Source: Begonia masoniana (taxonomy: Eukaryota > Streptophyta > Magnoliopsida > Cucurbitales > Begoniaceae). Taken from it: 64,000 bases of DNA. Position 1 is the first letter of the stretch. The number at the start of each line of letters is the position of its first letter. Below are positions 48,926 through 60,800 of this stretch, piece after piece. The notes beneath the pieces are model-generated. The model was not told the DNA's origin, ran no database searches, and saw only the letters and a program-made list of their open reading frames with translations. Position numbers and translations under genes: made by a program. The stretch lies in contig CM039502.1 in NCBI GenBank assembly GCA_022432975.1, forward strand, positions 75,101,286 to 75,165,285, written 5' to 3'.

Positions 48926-50778
48926 TGAATAAATATTGATTGTATTATTATTTTGTTGTCTAGATTATGGGTCTATAGGATTATGTGCCAAATAATAGGT
49001 AGAGAGTATTTAGAATATTATTGTTATCTTTCACCTTGGAGTGAAAGGATCTACTAGGTTAGAAGGTTCCTTTGGACAAGGATAAATTTAAGGGATGTCT
49101 AGGCTAGCTCATGGATAAAATGATGACAATCTACTAATGGGACGCCATGGTATATATGTAATCTACACTACAAGAAAATTTATTAAGATATGGTCAGAAT
49201 GTAAGATAGGTACAAACTAGTGCTCTGAGGGTAACGTAATAAGATATATGGTCAAGGATACTCGATGTAGTAAAGGAGTGGACGAAACTTGTTCCACTGA
49301 TTTGCTCTTATGCGGAGTTGGTGTCGCTTATCAGTTTACAGGGATATTAGGTACGACGTTATTTTAGGAATGAGATGATTGTGTTAGAATACTTAAGGGA
49401 GAATGATTACAAGAGAAACTAAGGGAAAGAATGGTGTTATAACATACTTTATGGTATGGTGAAACGACTTAAAGGGGGTGAAGTAATTATCTCATACTTA
49501 TCTTTTGCTGAAATTATAAGTACTCCCTATAAAGCTATGTAGCTAATATCGGAGATCTTTATCGGAAAGTGGACAATTAGGGTTAATCCTTACACAATAT
49601 GATAGACCTTAGGGGATAGGAGACGAAAAACACAATGGCATGCTCAAGTATGAGAGATTAATGATAGAACGTTTACTACTGAGGAGATATCGACAACGGG
49701 ACTCAGGTTATAAAAATTTTAAAGACATAAGTCATTAAATGTGTACATCATAGTAGTGTATGGTCGACCAGAGATGAGTTGACAATCCTGCATTATAATG
49801 TTAATTGGGTCGAAGTGATAATCGTTAGGGAAATGCGTGAGTTATGTTCTGGTACGATAAGGGTGAGAATGCATTAGGCTAAATGCAGGATGATGTAGAC
49901 CTTTGAATGAGAGGATTATGCATCATGATGGGTAACCTAGTGTGCTGTGATGAATGGTGAACCCTTAAGATTTTGTTACCATTACAGTGATGTAAATTAC
50001 GGGATGCGAGATTTAGATAGATAGAAACTGGGTCCTAATAGATGAATTTTGATATTTTAGAATATGACGAATCAGATAGAGGTTTAAAACTTAACCATAA
50101 AATCATTGAGAGATACTCTAAATCATCAAAGTACAATTATTAAGTTTAAGCGAATAAGGGAATATGGTAGAGACTCAGATATTTTAGATCCATAAGAAGT
50201 TGAAGAGATTTAGACGAAAGTTATATTCAAGAATTTAATTTAGGTTAATTATTGAGAGGATTTGAGAAGTGGCTATTACTTTGGAAGTTTAGAAGGCGTG
50301 CTTGATCGTTACCGGGTAGTGGATGTAAGATCAAGACGCTGCTTAAGCGTGTTCATGTTGACCATTACCCGTAAGGGAAAACAAGGAGATCAAATCGGAA
50401 TTAGAAAGTTAATAAATTTCGAAGACATTTAAGGGACCAAAGAATTTTATGTTAGGTGATACTCAAATTTCTAGAACGAGCCGTTTCCCTATGAAATGAG
50501 TTCTGTCTTAGTTTGAGAACTATTCGGGGAAAAGCTAAGCACCTTATATTGAAAGTCATGTTTAAAGGATTAACGCCACAGGGTGATATTTAATCAGTAC
50601 AGGATTTAACAAATTGTTTGTTATTAATAATTTAAAATTTTGTAATAAGAAATGGCTTTAAAAATTAAATTAAGTCAAATTTTATCATATTGTTTAAGTA
50701 AAGTATAGAACATGTATTGAATATTTATTTGCTTCACGTAATTCATTTACAAAAATTTTAATTAGTTGAACATGTATA
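48926..50778. other. Unrecognised AT-rich DNA
   Basis: No open frame of note and no family I can name on either strand. It may be a decayed internal region of the adjoining LTR element, but I see no RT, gag or integrase motif. An exact 13-base purine/pyrimidine structure or other repeat is also absent. Confidence 0.4.
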
Positions 50779-52341
50779 TAGAGATAACAAATGAGCAGAT
50801 TGGTGAGCCAGTCTGCTCGGCCGGTTCGGTACTGTAACGGATTCTGCTCGACTCATTTAACTTTGGTTCATGAGTCAACTCGGTTTGAAATTTTTTTTAG
50901 GTGGCTCGTTAGACTTGGCTCGTTTAACTCGTTAGGCTCGGTGAGCCGAATTTTTTTAAGCTCGGCTCAGTCAGCTCGTTTATCACCTTAATTGCAAATG
51001 ATTATGTGATGACCCGAATGTGAACGTATGTGTACGACTGCGGGGCAAACCTCGGGTTGCGGGGCAAACCTCGGGACCTAAGCCGAGTGTAGGTGAATCT
51101 CAGACTCGAGTATAGGCGAATCCCGGGTCGTAAAGAGTGGGTTGTCACAATCCCACATCACTTGGGGAAGTATGTGGAAATGAAACATATGTAAAAGAGA
51201 CCCTCCCAAGATAGCAAGACGCGTTTTGGAGCACGATTGGCAACGGATCCCATAAGAACTCCGAAGTTAAAAGTGCTTCGGCGAGAGCAATACCAGGTTA
51301 GGTGACCTTCCAGGAAGTTCTCGCCAAACAAAGTCGTGAGGGGAGGATATTGGGCTGCGGCCCAATCCCCAGAGCGGACAATATCTTGCTGGGATGAGGG
51401 GTCGTTACAAATGGTATCAGAGCCTGTACCCAACCGGAAATGTGGCCAACGAGGACGTTGGGCCCCCGAGGGGGGGTGATTGTGATGACCCGAATGTGAA
51501 CGTATGTGTACGACTGCGGGGCAAACCTCGGGTTGCGGGGCAAACCTCGGGACCTAAGCCGAGTGTAGGTGAATCTCAGACTCGAATATAGGGGAATCCC
51601 GGGTCGTAAAGAGGGGGTTGTCACAATCCCACATCACTTGGGGAAGTATGTGGAAATGAAACATATGTAAAAGAGACCCTCCCAAGATAGCAAGACGCGT
51701 TTTGGAGCACGATTGGCAACGAATCCCATAAGAACTCCGAAGTTAAAAGTGCTTCGGCGAGAGCAATTCCAGGTTGGGTGACCTTATAGGAAGTTCTCGC
51801 TAAACAAAGTCGTGAGGGGAGGATATTGGGCTGCGGCCCAATCCCCAGAGCGGACAATATCTTGCTGGGATGAGGGGTCGTTACAGATTAATAATTAAAT
51901 AAGTGTCAACTTAGTTAGTATGTGTATAATTTGTAATGATAAAACTGTCAAATATTTGTAATGATATTTATGTGATATTCTTTATTAGATCATCTCAAAT
52001 AATTTTTTTCCCTAAATACATGTCATTTTATATATTAATAAAATAATTTTGTTAACTAAATAATTAATTTTGATATTATAATGATAAATAATTATTATAA
52101 TTTTCATAATTAAATATTTTTAAAAATACACATTACATTTATATAAATTGAAAATATTTACGTATGTTTTGTTTGTTAAGCTCGGCTCATTTAGCTGGCC
52201 CCACTCGTTTAACATTGGCTCGCAATCCAACTCTGGTTAAAATATTTTTTTCGTCTGATTCGCTAGGCTCGACTCATTTAACTTGATAAGCTCGGTGAAC
52301 TAGATATTTTTACGCATAGTCGGCTCATTTGTCATCTCTAC
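50779..52341. mobile_element. hAT-like non-autonomous element containing Cassandra copy 2
   Basis: Ends TAGAGATAACAAATGAGC and GCTCATTTGTCATCTCTA(C) are inverted. Flanks CATGTATA (50771-50778) and TATGTATA (52342-52349) agree in 7 of 8 bases. Interior ends are rich in GGCTCG/CGAGCC motifs. Without the nested Cassandra it is about 0.68 kb and has no transposase. Confidence 0.65.
51005..51885 (+). mobile_element. Cassandra TRIM retrotransposon, copy 2
   Basis: 881 bp with two 405-bp LTRs (51005-51409, 51481-51885), the same 71-bp internal design (primer site TGGTATCAGAGCC at 51412, G-rich tract before 51481) and perfect target duplication GATTA (51000-51004, 51886-51890). LTRs start TGTGATGACCC and end GTCGTTACA. 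A 5S-derived block occurs in each LTR (about 51244-51308 and 51719-51783). The 5' third differs from copy 1 (a GGGGCAAACCTCGGG duplicate replaces the CCGGAACCCGGATGG part), so the two copies are different subfamilies. Confidence 0.95.
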
Positions 52342-52349
52342 TATGTATA

Positions 52350-54801
52350 TTAAACAATAGATAAAAAATCATTCCAACCATTTCTATCATATTAAATAAA
52401 TTTGTATTTTACTTGAATCTACAAAATACAAATTAAAAAAAAAAATTAAAAAGTACAAAAGGCACCCTTTACAAGAATAACTTAAACGTTTTCTTCCAAA
52501 GTGGTCATAGACCTTCTTTATATTGATAAATTTTTATTAAATAAATAATTAAATAGTAAGTGATACAGTTCTTAGTTCACAGAGTTAAAGTTGCAAAACC
52601 ACGCATCACCTTAATACTAGTTGACAAAATGTTGGCGCCTATGAAAACTTAGAAAGTCAAATCCTTAACTTTTTTCCGTACTTTTAGTATAATATTATCT
52701 ATTCTTTATCAGAGTTTGTACAAATTTATTCTTAAAATTTATCTAAAATGTATTGTTCTAAAAAGAAAAGAGAACTCTATTTATAAATCATATATTTTTT
52801 ATTTTTTTAAAACGATATGAGATTGTACAGGCTCAATAATATGAATTACATCTTCACACTTAGTCGTTTTAGTCTTTACTTGTCCGACTGTCAAATGTTA
52901 TAATACATGTAGTTTTATATCATATGAAAGTTTATTATAATTTTGATTGGTATCCATAAATGCTAATTTTATTTATAGCTAACTACAACGAGCAGAAGAG
53001 TTAGACTTGCAAAAATAGCCATTAAATTAGACTTGAAAGAAAAGGAAATTCATTGGAAAATGCATGCATTTAACATACGTGGTCAGATCGCACAGTGAGT
53101 GCTGCCTAAGCTGGCGGCAGGAGGAAATGTAGGGGGGAGAGCTATAGAGACCGCAGAACTGGTAATCCAGAGATTAGATTGAGGAGAGAGAGAGAGAGAG
53201 GCTGATAAAGAGCAGTAAATGATGCGTACAGGACAGACAGAGAGATTAAAGTGAAGAACTTAGAAAAGTGAGAAGGCTGCCCTTTTTTCTTGTTTTACAG
53301 TTGACGTTTGTCTCGTGATTCATTTCAGTCGAGCTTTTTACATTTTCTCGAATTAGGGTTGATAAAAAATCAATGTTCAGATTTAGGGTAATGAGAAAAT
53401 AGTATTTCCGAAATGTTTTCATCCAAGAAGTTAGAGAGGAGTTACAGAAATTAGCATTAAAGGAAGATTAGGGTTTATGGGTTTCTAGAAATAGAGTTTG
53501 CCAACTCGTAGAAAACTAGTTTTAGTAAAAAAAAAAAAAAAAAAAATTAAGAATAACAGTAAGAGAAAGTGACAGACCGGCGAAGATGATCGGAGAAGAG
53601 GAGATAGAATGGGCTTCTCTCTCTCTCTCTCATCATCACTTTCTCCACCCTAGCAATCACTGTCTCTCGCAACTTTCTCAGCCTCTCTTTGACCAGCTTT
53701 TTTCTTCTTCACACCACCTTTCCAATTTTCTATTCATTTCTTCCCCGTTCCGATCTTTTTTGTTAATATTCATTTCAAATAATGTTAATTATAATATTAT
53801 TTTCTTTTTTTTTTCCTATTTGTTTTAATTGTAGTAGCATGACCAAGAAACTAGGGCGATTATATAATGCAATGTGTGCAATCCATGTTCATCCCGATAG
53901 GAAGGAAGGAGGGGTTATCTGAAGCAAGACCATAAAAAAAAAACACAAGTTTTGTTTTTATTTTAGTAGGATTTTAAGGTTTTAGACATAGAAATGTTCC
54001 ATTTAATTAAAGAGTAACATGAATAGCACTTTATTATTTACAATATCACACGCTCTGACAATCCAACAACATAAAACACTAATTATGTAGCCGGACAATG
54101 TTATATTTTTATGTGATGTTCATGTTTCCTTAGTTCATTAGTACGAATATTATATTATTTTAATAATTAATAATTTATCTTAATTATTTTACAAATATAA
54201 GATTGGAAAAAATATTATCTAAATGCATGGGTTCTAGGTCATAAGAGGACAAGACCAAGAAAAATGAAAACAACTACCAAATCTATCACCACCCGGAGGC
54301 CGGTCAAACATAAACACCAAGTAGAACGACTTGATCATCCCAAAGCTCAGTTTGCACCGAAAGACTTGATTCAAAATTTGAAGTTATATAACCCACAAGG
54401 AATGAGCCGAGATCCACAGTGATGATAGAATTATAAAGATAGTGCAATACAGCGCGAAAATAAATATTGTGCAGGAAAGAAACAACAAAATCTATAAATT
54501 TCATTAAACAACCAAATATTCTACCAAAAAAAAAAATAATTTAAATAAATGTGCAACTAATACTGAATTTGTTATCTAATATTTTGTCAAGGAATCTTAT
54601 GTTCAAATAAAAGTTTATACAGTATCCAACTCTCTCATGATCAATGAAACAATTGCGAGGAACCCTTTGAAATTATACGTACAGCGTCTACGAACCTGTT
54701 AGCCAAAATGAGTGAATTTGTTTTGAGAGCTGTTGCTGAATATCTATTCGAAGTGGATTGGCTCCTCTTTTTAATCTACCCATAAAATATTGTTGCCGAT
54801 C
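52350..54801. other. Intergenic region between hAT element and UBAC2-like gene
   Basis: AT-rich, no supported gene. It contains a GA microsatellite (about 53180-53202), an A-run (53527-53546) and a CT-rich stretch (about 53610-53635). The frame at 53586-53828 is Ser/His/Phe-rich low complexity from CT- and T-rich DNA. The last 200-300 bp are the likely 3' UTR of the UBAC2-like gene. Confidence 0.5.
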
Positions 54802-57800
54802 TTAATGGGATTGTGCTTCGAGAAGAATGTTGGTTGCCATATTGACGTCATTTCGAGCATGCACAAGGGCTTGCCTGGCTGAGTCCCTCTCAAATCCCAT
54901 GGATACCAGTGTAGAAATGGTGTCCTCTGATGGCTCAGCTGCGGCAGCCAGGGGCCGAGGGTAGTTCCTCTGAAAACAAAAGAGAATAGTTATGAGACAC
55001 GCAGAGTGGCAATAATGAGATCCCAAATGAAAAGCACATAAATTTATACATACAGGTAATCAAATATATGTTCCTGAATGAATCTATAAGACTTTAAGTT
55101 CCCAACAGCTTAAGTTTTTTTTAAGATAAAAGATGCATATCATCAAAAAGAGACTAGAAAAAAGGCATGAGTTACAGCTAGGCAACCCGCTTCAGGTTCA
55201 CTCCCCCCCACACATCACCAACGTCTCTGACCCAATTCATCATCACCAAATAGAAACCTCGCCACTCTCAAATTCAAGACCACAACTCTAAAAGAATCAC
55301 TATTGAACAATTAGGAGAAGTACAAAATAAAATGTGTTGTAATGAACATGACCCAAAAAAATGAAAGTAGAAACACCCAATCAGGTAGCTATTCATGCTA
55401 CATTTATATCTGAAAAAGTTTCTGTCCCTTAATCATTGGTTAAAGAATCAAGACTGAGAATGCATAAGGAATAAACAAAACAATTGAAAGTTGCAGAATA
55501 GAGATAATTGCACTACTGAGCGTAGATTATTAGATAAATCCTACAACAACTCATCACAACATGAGGTTTTTCTGTTGTTCCAGCAAGACAGTTTGCAAAA
55601 TGAATCAACATCAAATTCGACAAGGACAAACATATCAACACAAAAGATCTGTTGTTTGTTTTGAAGTCATAATATCATAACATCAGGAAGTAGAATGTAT
55701 AAATAAATTGAATGAAGACATCAAAAAGATATTGAAGATCACAATAGTAACATTGTAACGGGTAGAAATGTGCAATTTTCTTTATGAATGAATCTAACAA
55801 GTGAACAACATGAAAAGACAAGTACTTGCCTCTGCTTGGTGTGCAGTGAAAGGTGGTACATTTCGCATTACATTTCTCGATGATGCTGAAGGACTCCCAA
55901 CGGAAAGCCAAGAAAATCGTGAAAAGAAGGCAACAACAACCTCTGGTATCTGGAATCAGAGATGCATCCACATTCATGGATTGCCGAAGTTAACTAAGAG
56001 AATTTTTTTAGCAATTATAATATAAACAACATTTACCATAAAACAAATTGATCAATTGAATAAAAAAAAAAAGAAGAAATTATACACATGAGGGCAGAAG
56101 CAAAAACTCTGCAAACCTCACCATCTTGAACAAATGTCAAAAATATTATTCATAAAAATCCATATTTAAAAAAAAAAAGTATGCCTAGTTGATAATTTTA
56201 CTAAAATCCCGGTCCATGTCTACAGCACAAAGACATAAGCTGAGCAACTTAGGTTTTGAAATATTAAAAAATAAGAATTATTGGAAAACATATAAACAGG
56301 TTAAATAAAATTAAATTACAGTTATGTAAAGATATACATATAAACAAGTTAATAAAATTTAATTTGACTCTAATCCCGATCCAATGTCTACTGTGCAAAG
56401 ACATATGGGTAACTTAGCTTAGAAATATTAAAAAAATGATATAAACAGATCAAACAAATTAATTATAGTCATAGTAAGATATACATAGAAGTTAAATTCT
56501 AACCTTCGCCTTTCGGATGCGCAAGAAATTTAACCGATACAAGGAACCAGCAAGAATGCCACATAAACCTGGTAAGATGGATCTCCTCCAAGATGACAAG
56601 AGAAGCTGCCGATGACACTTTATTTAGAATGTAATGAACAATTCACTGAGTCACATAAACATTGCTACAAAAATTAACCTTTACCTGGACGCCAGCCAAA
56701 TATATGAAAAACTTGTCAGAGAATCGCAAACCAAATACACGAAATTGTGTGGAAACAGGAATATCAAAGAAGAAGGGTATATAGGAAGCAAATATAAGAC
56801 CATAAGGCCCAGATGTGACTAGATTCCCGGAAGGATCTGCAAAAAATGGGTAAAATGATTTTCCAAAAAATATATTATCATTAGAACAATGATATATCCT
56901 GATGATTACAAATAAAGGGAAAAAAAAAAGATTTCAATCATAAACATGTAGTTTAAAAATACAACTATAAGCATAATCCTACTTTTCAAGTATTGATTTG
57001 AACTTGAAACCCGAAGCTAAGGCATGAAAAATATCACCAAAAGCTTCAATGAGCACATCCACATAAGCAAGTCTGTCAACTGACCACCCAAACCATGAAG
57101 CCAATAATCAACAGCATTTCATCAAGAATGCAAATAATGCAATCTGTCCCAAATATATGATCAAGAAACTCCAATGAGATTTTTTTTTTCTATTACCAAC
57201 TTATCAAGAAACTTCCCCATTAGTGCTACTCGGTATACTTAAAAGTAAATCGCTAACCCACCGACCCTGTGAAAATTCATATACTCATCTTTGTCACTGA
57301 TGCAACAGAGTACCGACAGAAAACCACAACTTACAAGATCTGAAGGTATCTATTTTAATACAAAATTACTTAGGACCATGCAATGAAGTAATATCACACT
57401 GAAAATAAAAATATTATTATTGTAGTCTAGTACCGATCTGCATTGCAGTCCAAAGGACATGATAACTATTTCTTACGTAATCAACATATGCTGCTTTGTG
57501 ATAAGAATCCTGAGGGGTATTGCAGTGAAATGGAAATATCGCTTTAGCATACTGGTAGGTATCCTGTAATCTCCAAATTAACCAGAACACTCACACACAA
57601 CCCAACACAAATGTGGAGGAATTCTGGAGCCTCCATTCTCTCCCTTGCAGAGGAATTGTAGAGCCTCTGCACTCTCTCACTATTTCCCACTATTCTTCTC
57701 TCCCCGTGTCACTCACCTCCCCCTATTTATATAACTCACACAATAACAAACTCATAACAACCCTAACTACTTAATAATATTTCCTAATGTACCATTTACT

Positions 57801-60800
57801 AATATATTCCTAACAATACCTGCCGCCTAAAATTTCACCTTGTCCTCAAGGTGGGATTAAAAATCTTAAATCCACAGCGGCAAGCGTATGCAGTGAGGGT
57901 CGAATTCGGGCTGGGCTCGCTGGAAGATTTTGGCCCCCAGACTGAATTGGTGACTGGGTTGTTAAAAGCCAGTTTGTGTGGGCAGGCCCCACTCTTCCCT
58001 GGACCTGGTCCAGTTGGTTGAAGAATGACTCATTTCTTTTCATCCCTCTACGCAGCTTCTTTCTCCTCTACGTGGGTCACGGCTTCGCGACGCAAGAGAG
58101 AGAGGAAGATCCCGAGAGCTTTACCGAAATCGACCGACCACCGCCCTGTCTCTCTCCTCGAGAGCAAGTCGATGTATGCCTTATGCCGGAACGAGGTCGC
58201 CGAATGAAAGTGGTTAGCAAACGCTGATTTCATGGGTCGTGCTACACACGCAGCTGAAGCCAATGCCAGGGACCGCGCTAGGCTCGCAGGGAGGGCTCGG
58301 ACCTGGGCTGGCTGAGTGATCGCTGGGGTCGCTGGGCTAGGTCGTCGAATGTCCGATCGCTCTGGCTCCCCTTGATAGCTCGACAGTCCCACAGGTTCGT
58401 CTCTTCTCTGTTCGTCATCGAGCTTCAGACTTCTGGTACTCCTCTGCTTCGGTGGTGCTGCATTCAAGGTTTCTGCTAGTAAGTCTAGCTTCACCATGAT
58501 CATCGTCATCATTCGCTTCATCTCTGGCAGCAGAGCGAGATTTTCCTTGATGGAACCCAGCTTTGCCGTAAGTCATCGTCCATGGTTTGCTTGCTCACTC
58601 CTCCGGGTATCTATTTCTTTCCTGTCATTCTGTAGGATCACTGCTCTGATACCAATGGTAGGTATCCTGTAATCTCCAAATTAACCAGAACACTCACACA
58701 CAACCCAACACAAATGTGGAGGAATTCTAGAGCCTCCACTTTCTCCCTTGCAGAGGAATTGTAGAGCCTCTGCACTCTCCCACTATTTCTCACTATTCTC
58801 CTCTTCCCGTATCATTCACCTCTCCCCACCTATATAACCCACACAATAACAAACTCATAACAACCCTAACTACTTTTATCCTAACATACCTGCCGCCTAA
58901 AATTTCACCTTGTCCTCAAGGTGGATTAAAAATCTTAAATCCACAGCGGCGAGCCTATGCAGTGAGGGTCGAATTCGGGCTGGGCTCGCTGGAAGATTTT
59001 GGCCCCCAGACTGAATTGGTGACTGGGTTGTTAAAAGCCAGTTTGTGTGGGCTGGCCCCACTCTTCCCTGGACCTGGTCCAGTTGGTTGAAGAATAGCTC
59101 ATTTCTTTTCATCCCTCTACGCAGCTTCTTTCTCCTCTACGTGGGTCACGGCTTCGCGACGCAAGAGAGAGAGGAAGATCCCGAGAGCTTTACCGAAATT
59201 GACCGACCACCGCCCTGTCTCTCTCCTCGAGAGCAAGTCGATGTATGCCTTATGCCGGAACGAGGTCGCCGAATGAAAGTGGTTAGCAAACGCTGATTTC
59301 ATGGGTCGTGCTACACACGCAGCTGAAGCCAATGCCAGGGACCGCGCTAGGCTCGCAGGGAGGGCTCGGACCTGGGCTGGCTGAGTGATCGCTGGGGTCG
59401 CTGGGCTAGGTCGTCGAATGTCCGATCGCTCTGGCTCCCCTTGATAGCTCGACAGTCCCACAGGTTCGTCTCTTCTCTGTTCGTCGTCGAGCTTCAGACT
59501 TCTGGTACTCCTCTGCTTCGGTGGTGCTGCATTCAAGGTTTCTGCTAGTAAGTCTAGCTTCACCATGATCATCGTCATCATTCGCTTCATCTCTGGCAGC
59601 AGAGCGAGATTTTCCTTGATGGAACCCAGCTTTTGCCGTAAGTCATCGTCCATGGTTTGCTTGCTCACTCCTCCGGGTATCTATTTCTTTCCTGTCATTC
59701 TGTAGGATCACTGCTCTGATACCAATGGTAGGTATCCTGTAATCTCCAAATTAACCAGAACACTCACACACAACCCAACACAAATGTGGAGGAATTCTAG
59801 AGCCTCCACTTTTTCCCTTGCAGAGGAATTGTAGAGCCTCTGCACTCTCCCACTATTTCTCACTATTCTCCTCTTCCCGTATCATTCACCTCTCCCCACC
59901 TATATAACCCACACAATAACAAACTCGTAACCCTAACCACTTAATAATATTTTCTAATGTACCCTTTACTAATATATTCCTAACAAACCTTCTTATAATT
60001 TGAGATATGGCCATTTAGTAGGAATAGACTGGATATCATTAGGTTGGTGCTCCACTACTTAAAGGTTCTTAGATGGAAAATGCTGGTGGTTATAGAAAAA
60101 AAATTACGAAATGGATTTTCATGTTCTTCATGTGAGAGGAGTAATAAAATAACTCCTCCCTAATTTTCTCTCTCTATTCTAAAAAAAACAGAGGAAAATA
60201 GAGAACTCATATTTGCATCTAAAATTCAAGAAAACTCATTGCCTCTAACTCGATACACCAAAAGGCAATAATATATTCAAACCAGATATCTAGAGGTGTG
60301 GAAAGAGCAGCTGTGAAACGCGGAAAAAAACATCAAAAAACAACAATTGTTCGTGAAGGTTTCCACAGAAAGACCACTTAGTTCTGGCAAACGGATCACA
60401 ATTACAGATACCTGGTAGCAAACCGATGGAATGAACGAAATACGAACAACTAAAACAATATGGTTGTAGATCTTAGGTTGTAACTTGATCATGAGTGTAT
60501 TTGTTGATGTTGCACCTACGAAATATAGAAAGTGCCAAACATTGGGAACTACCCAGGGAGGAGTTAGGAACAGGAATAAGGAGAAGCGAGAACGACTTAA
60601 ATAGAGGAATCTATTGTATTTCGTCCTTTGTTCTCCATAGCAACCAGAGATCAAAATCACCAAATTAGATGAATTATTAAGGGAAAGACGAAGCTCCCAG
60701 TGTGACATACATTTAACTGACTCACTGACACAACCATAATCAATAACCTCACTTAAAAAAAAATTGCTTTAAATCTTACAATTATAACTTTTACACTCTC

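Larger units (their letters stand above)
57553..59985 (-). mobile_element. Three-LTR tandem non-autonomous retroelement in intron 4
   Basis: LTRs at 57553-57815, 58656-58886 and 59726-59985, separated by two internal regions of about 840 bp (57816-58655 and 58887-59725) that are nearly identical. Read on the minus strand, LTRs start TGTTAGGA and end ACCTACCA. A TTGGTATCAGAGCAGTG primer site follows at 58642-58655 and again near 59715, and a purine-rich GGCGGCAGGTA tract precedes the LTR. No clear target duplication. It lies in sense with the host gene. The arrangement LTR-int-LTR-int-LTR is what unequal recombination between LTRs makes. Confidence 0.85.

Noticed and set aside
53586..53828. 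80-codon Ser/His/Phe-rich gene
   Set aside because: Derived from CT- and T-rich low-complexity DNA; no homology or splice-supported extension seen.
55801..56025. 74-codon forward frame
   Set aside because: Antisense of exon 7 of the UBAC2-like gene.
59117..59668. Host gene inside the UBAC2 intron
   Set aside because: The frame is part of a unit duplicated together with LTRs and has a tRNA-Met primer site upstream, so I treat it as a retroelement gag-like frame.
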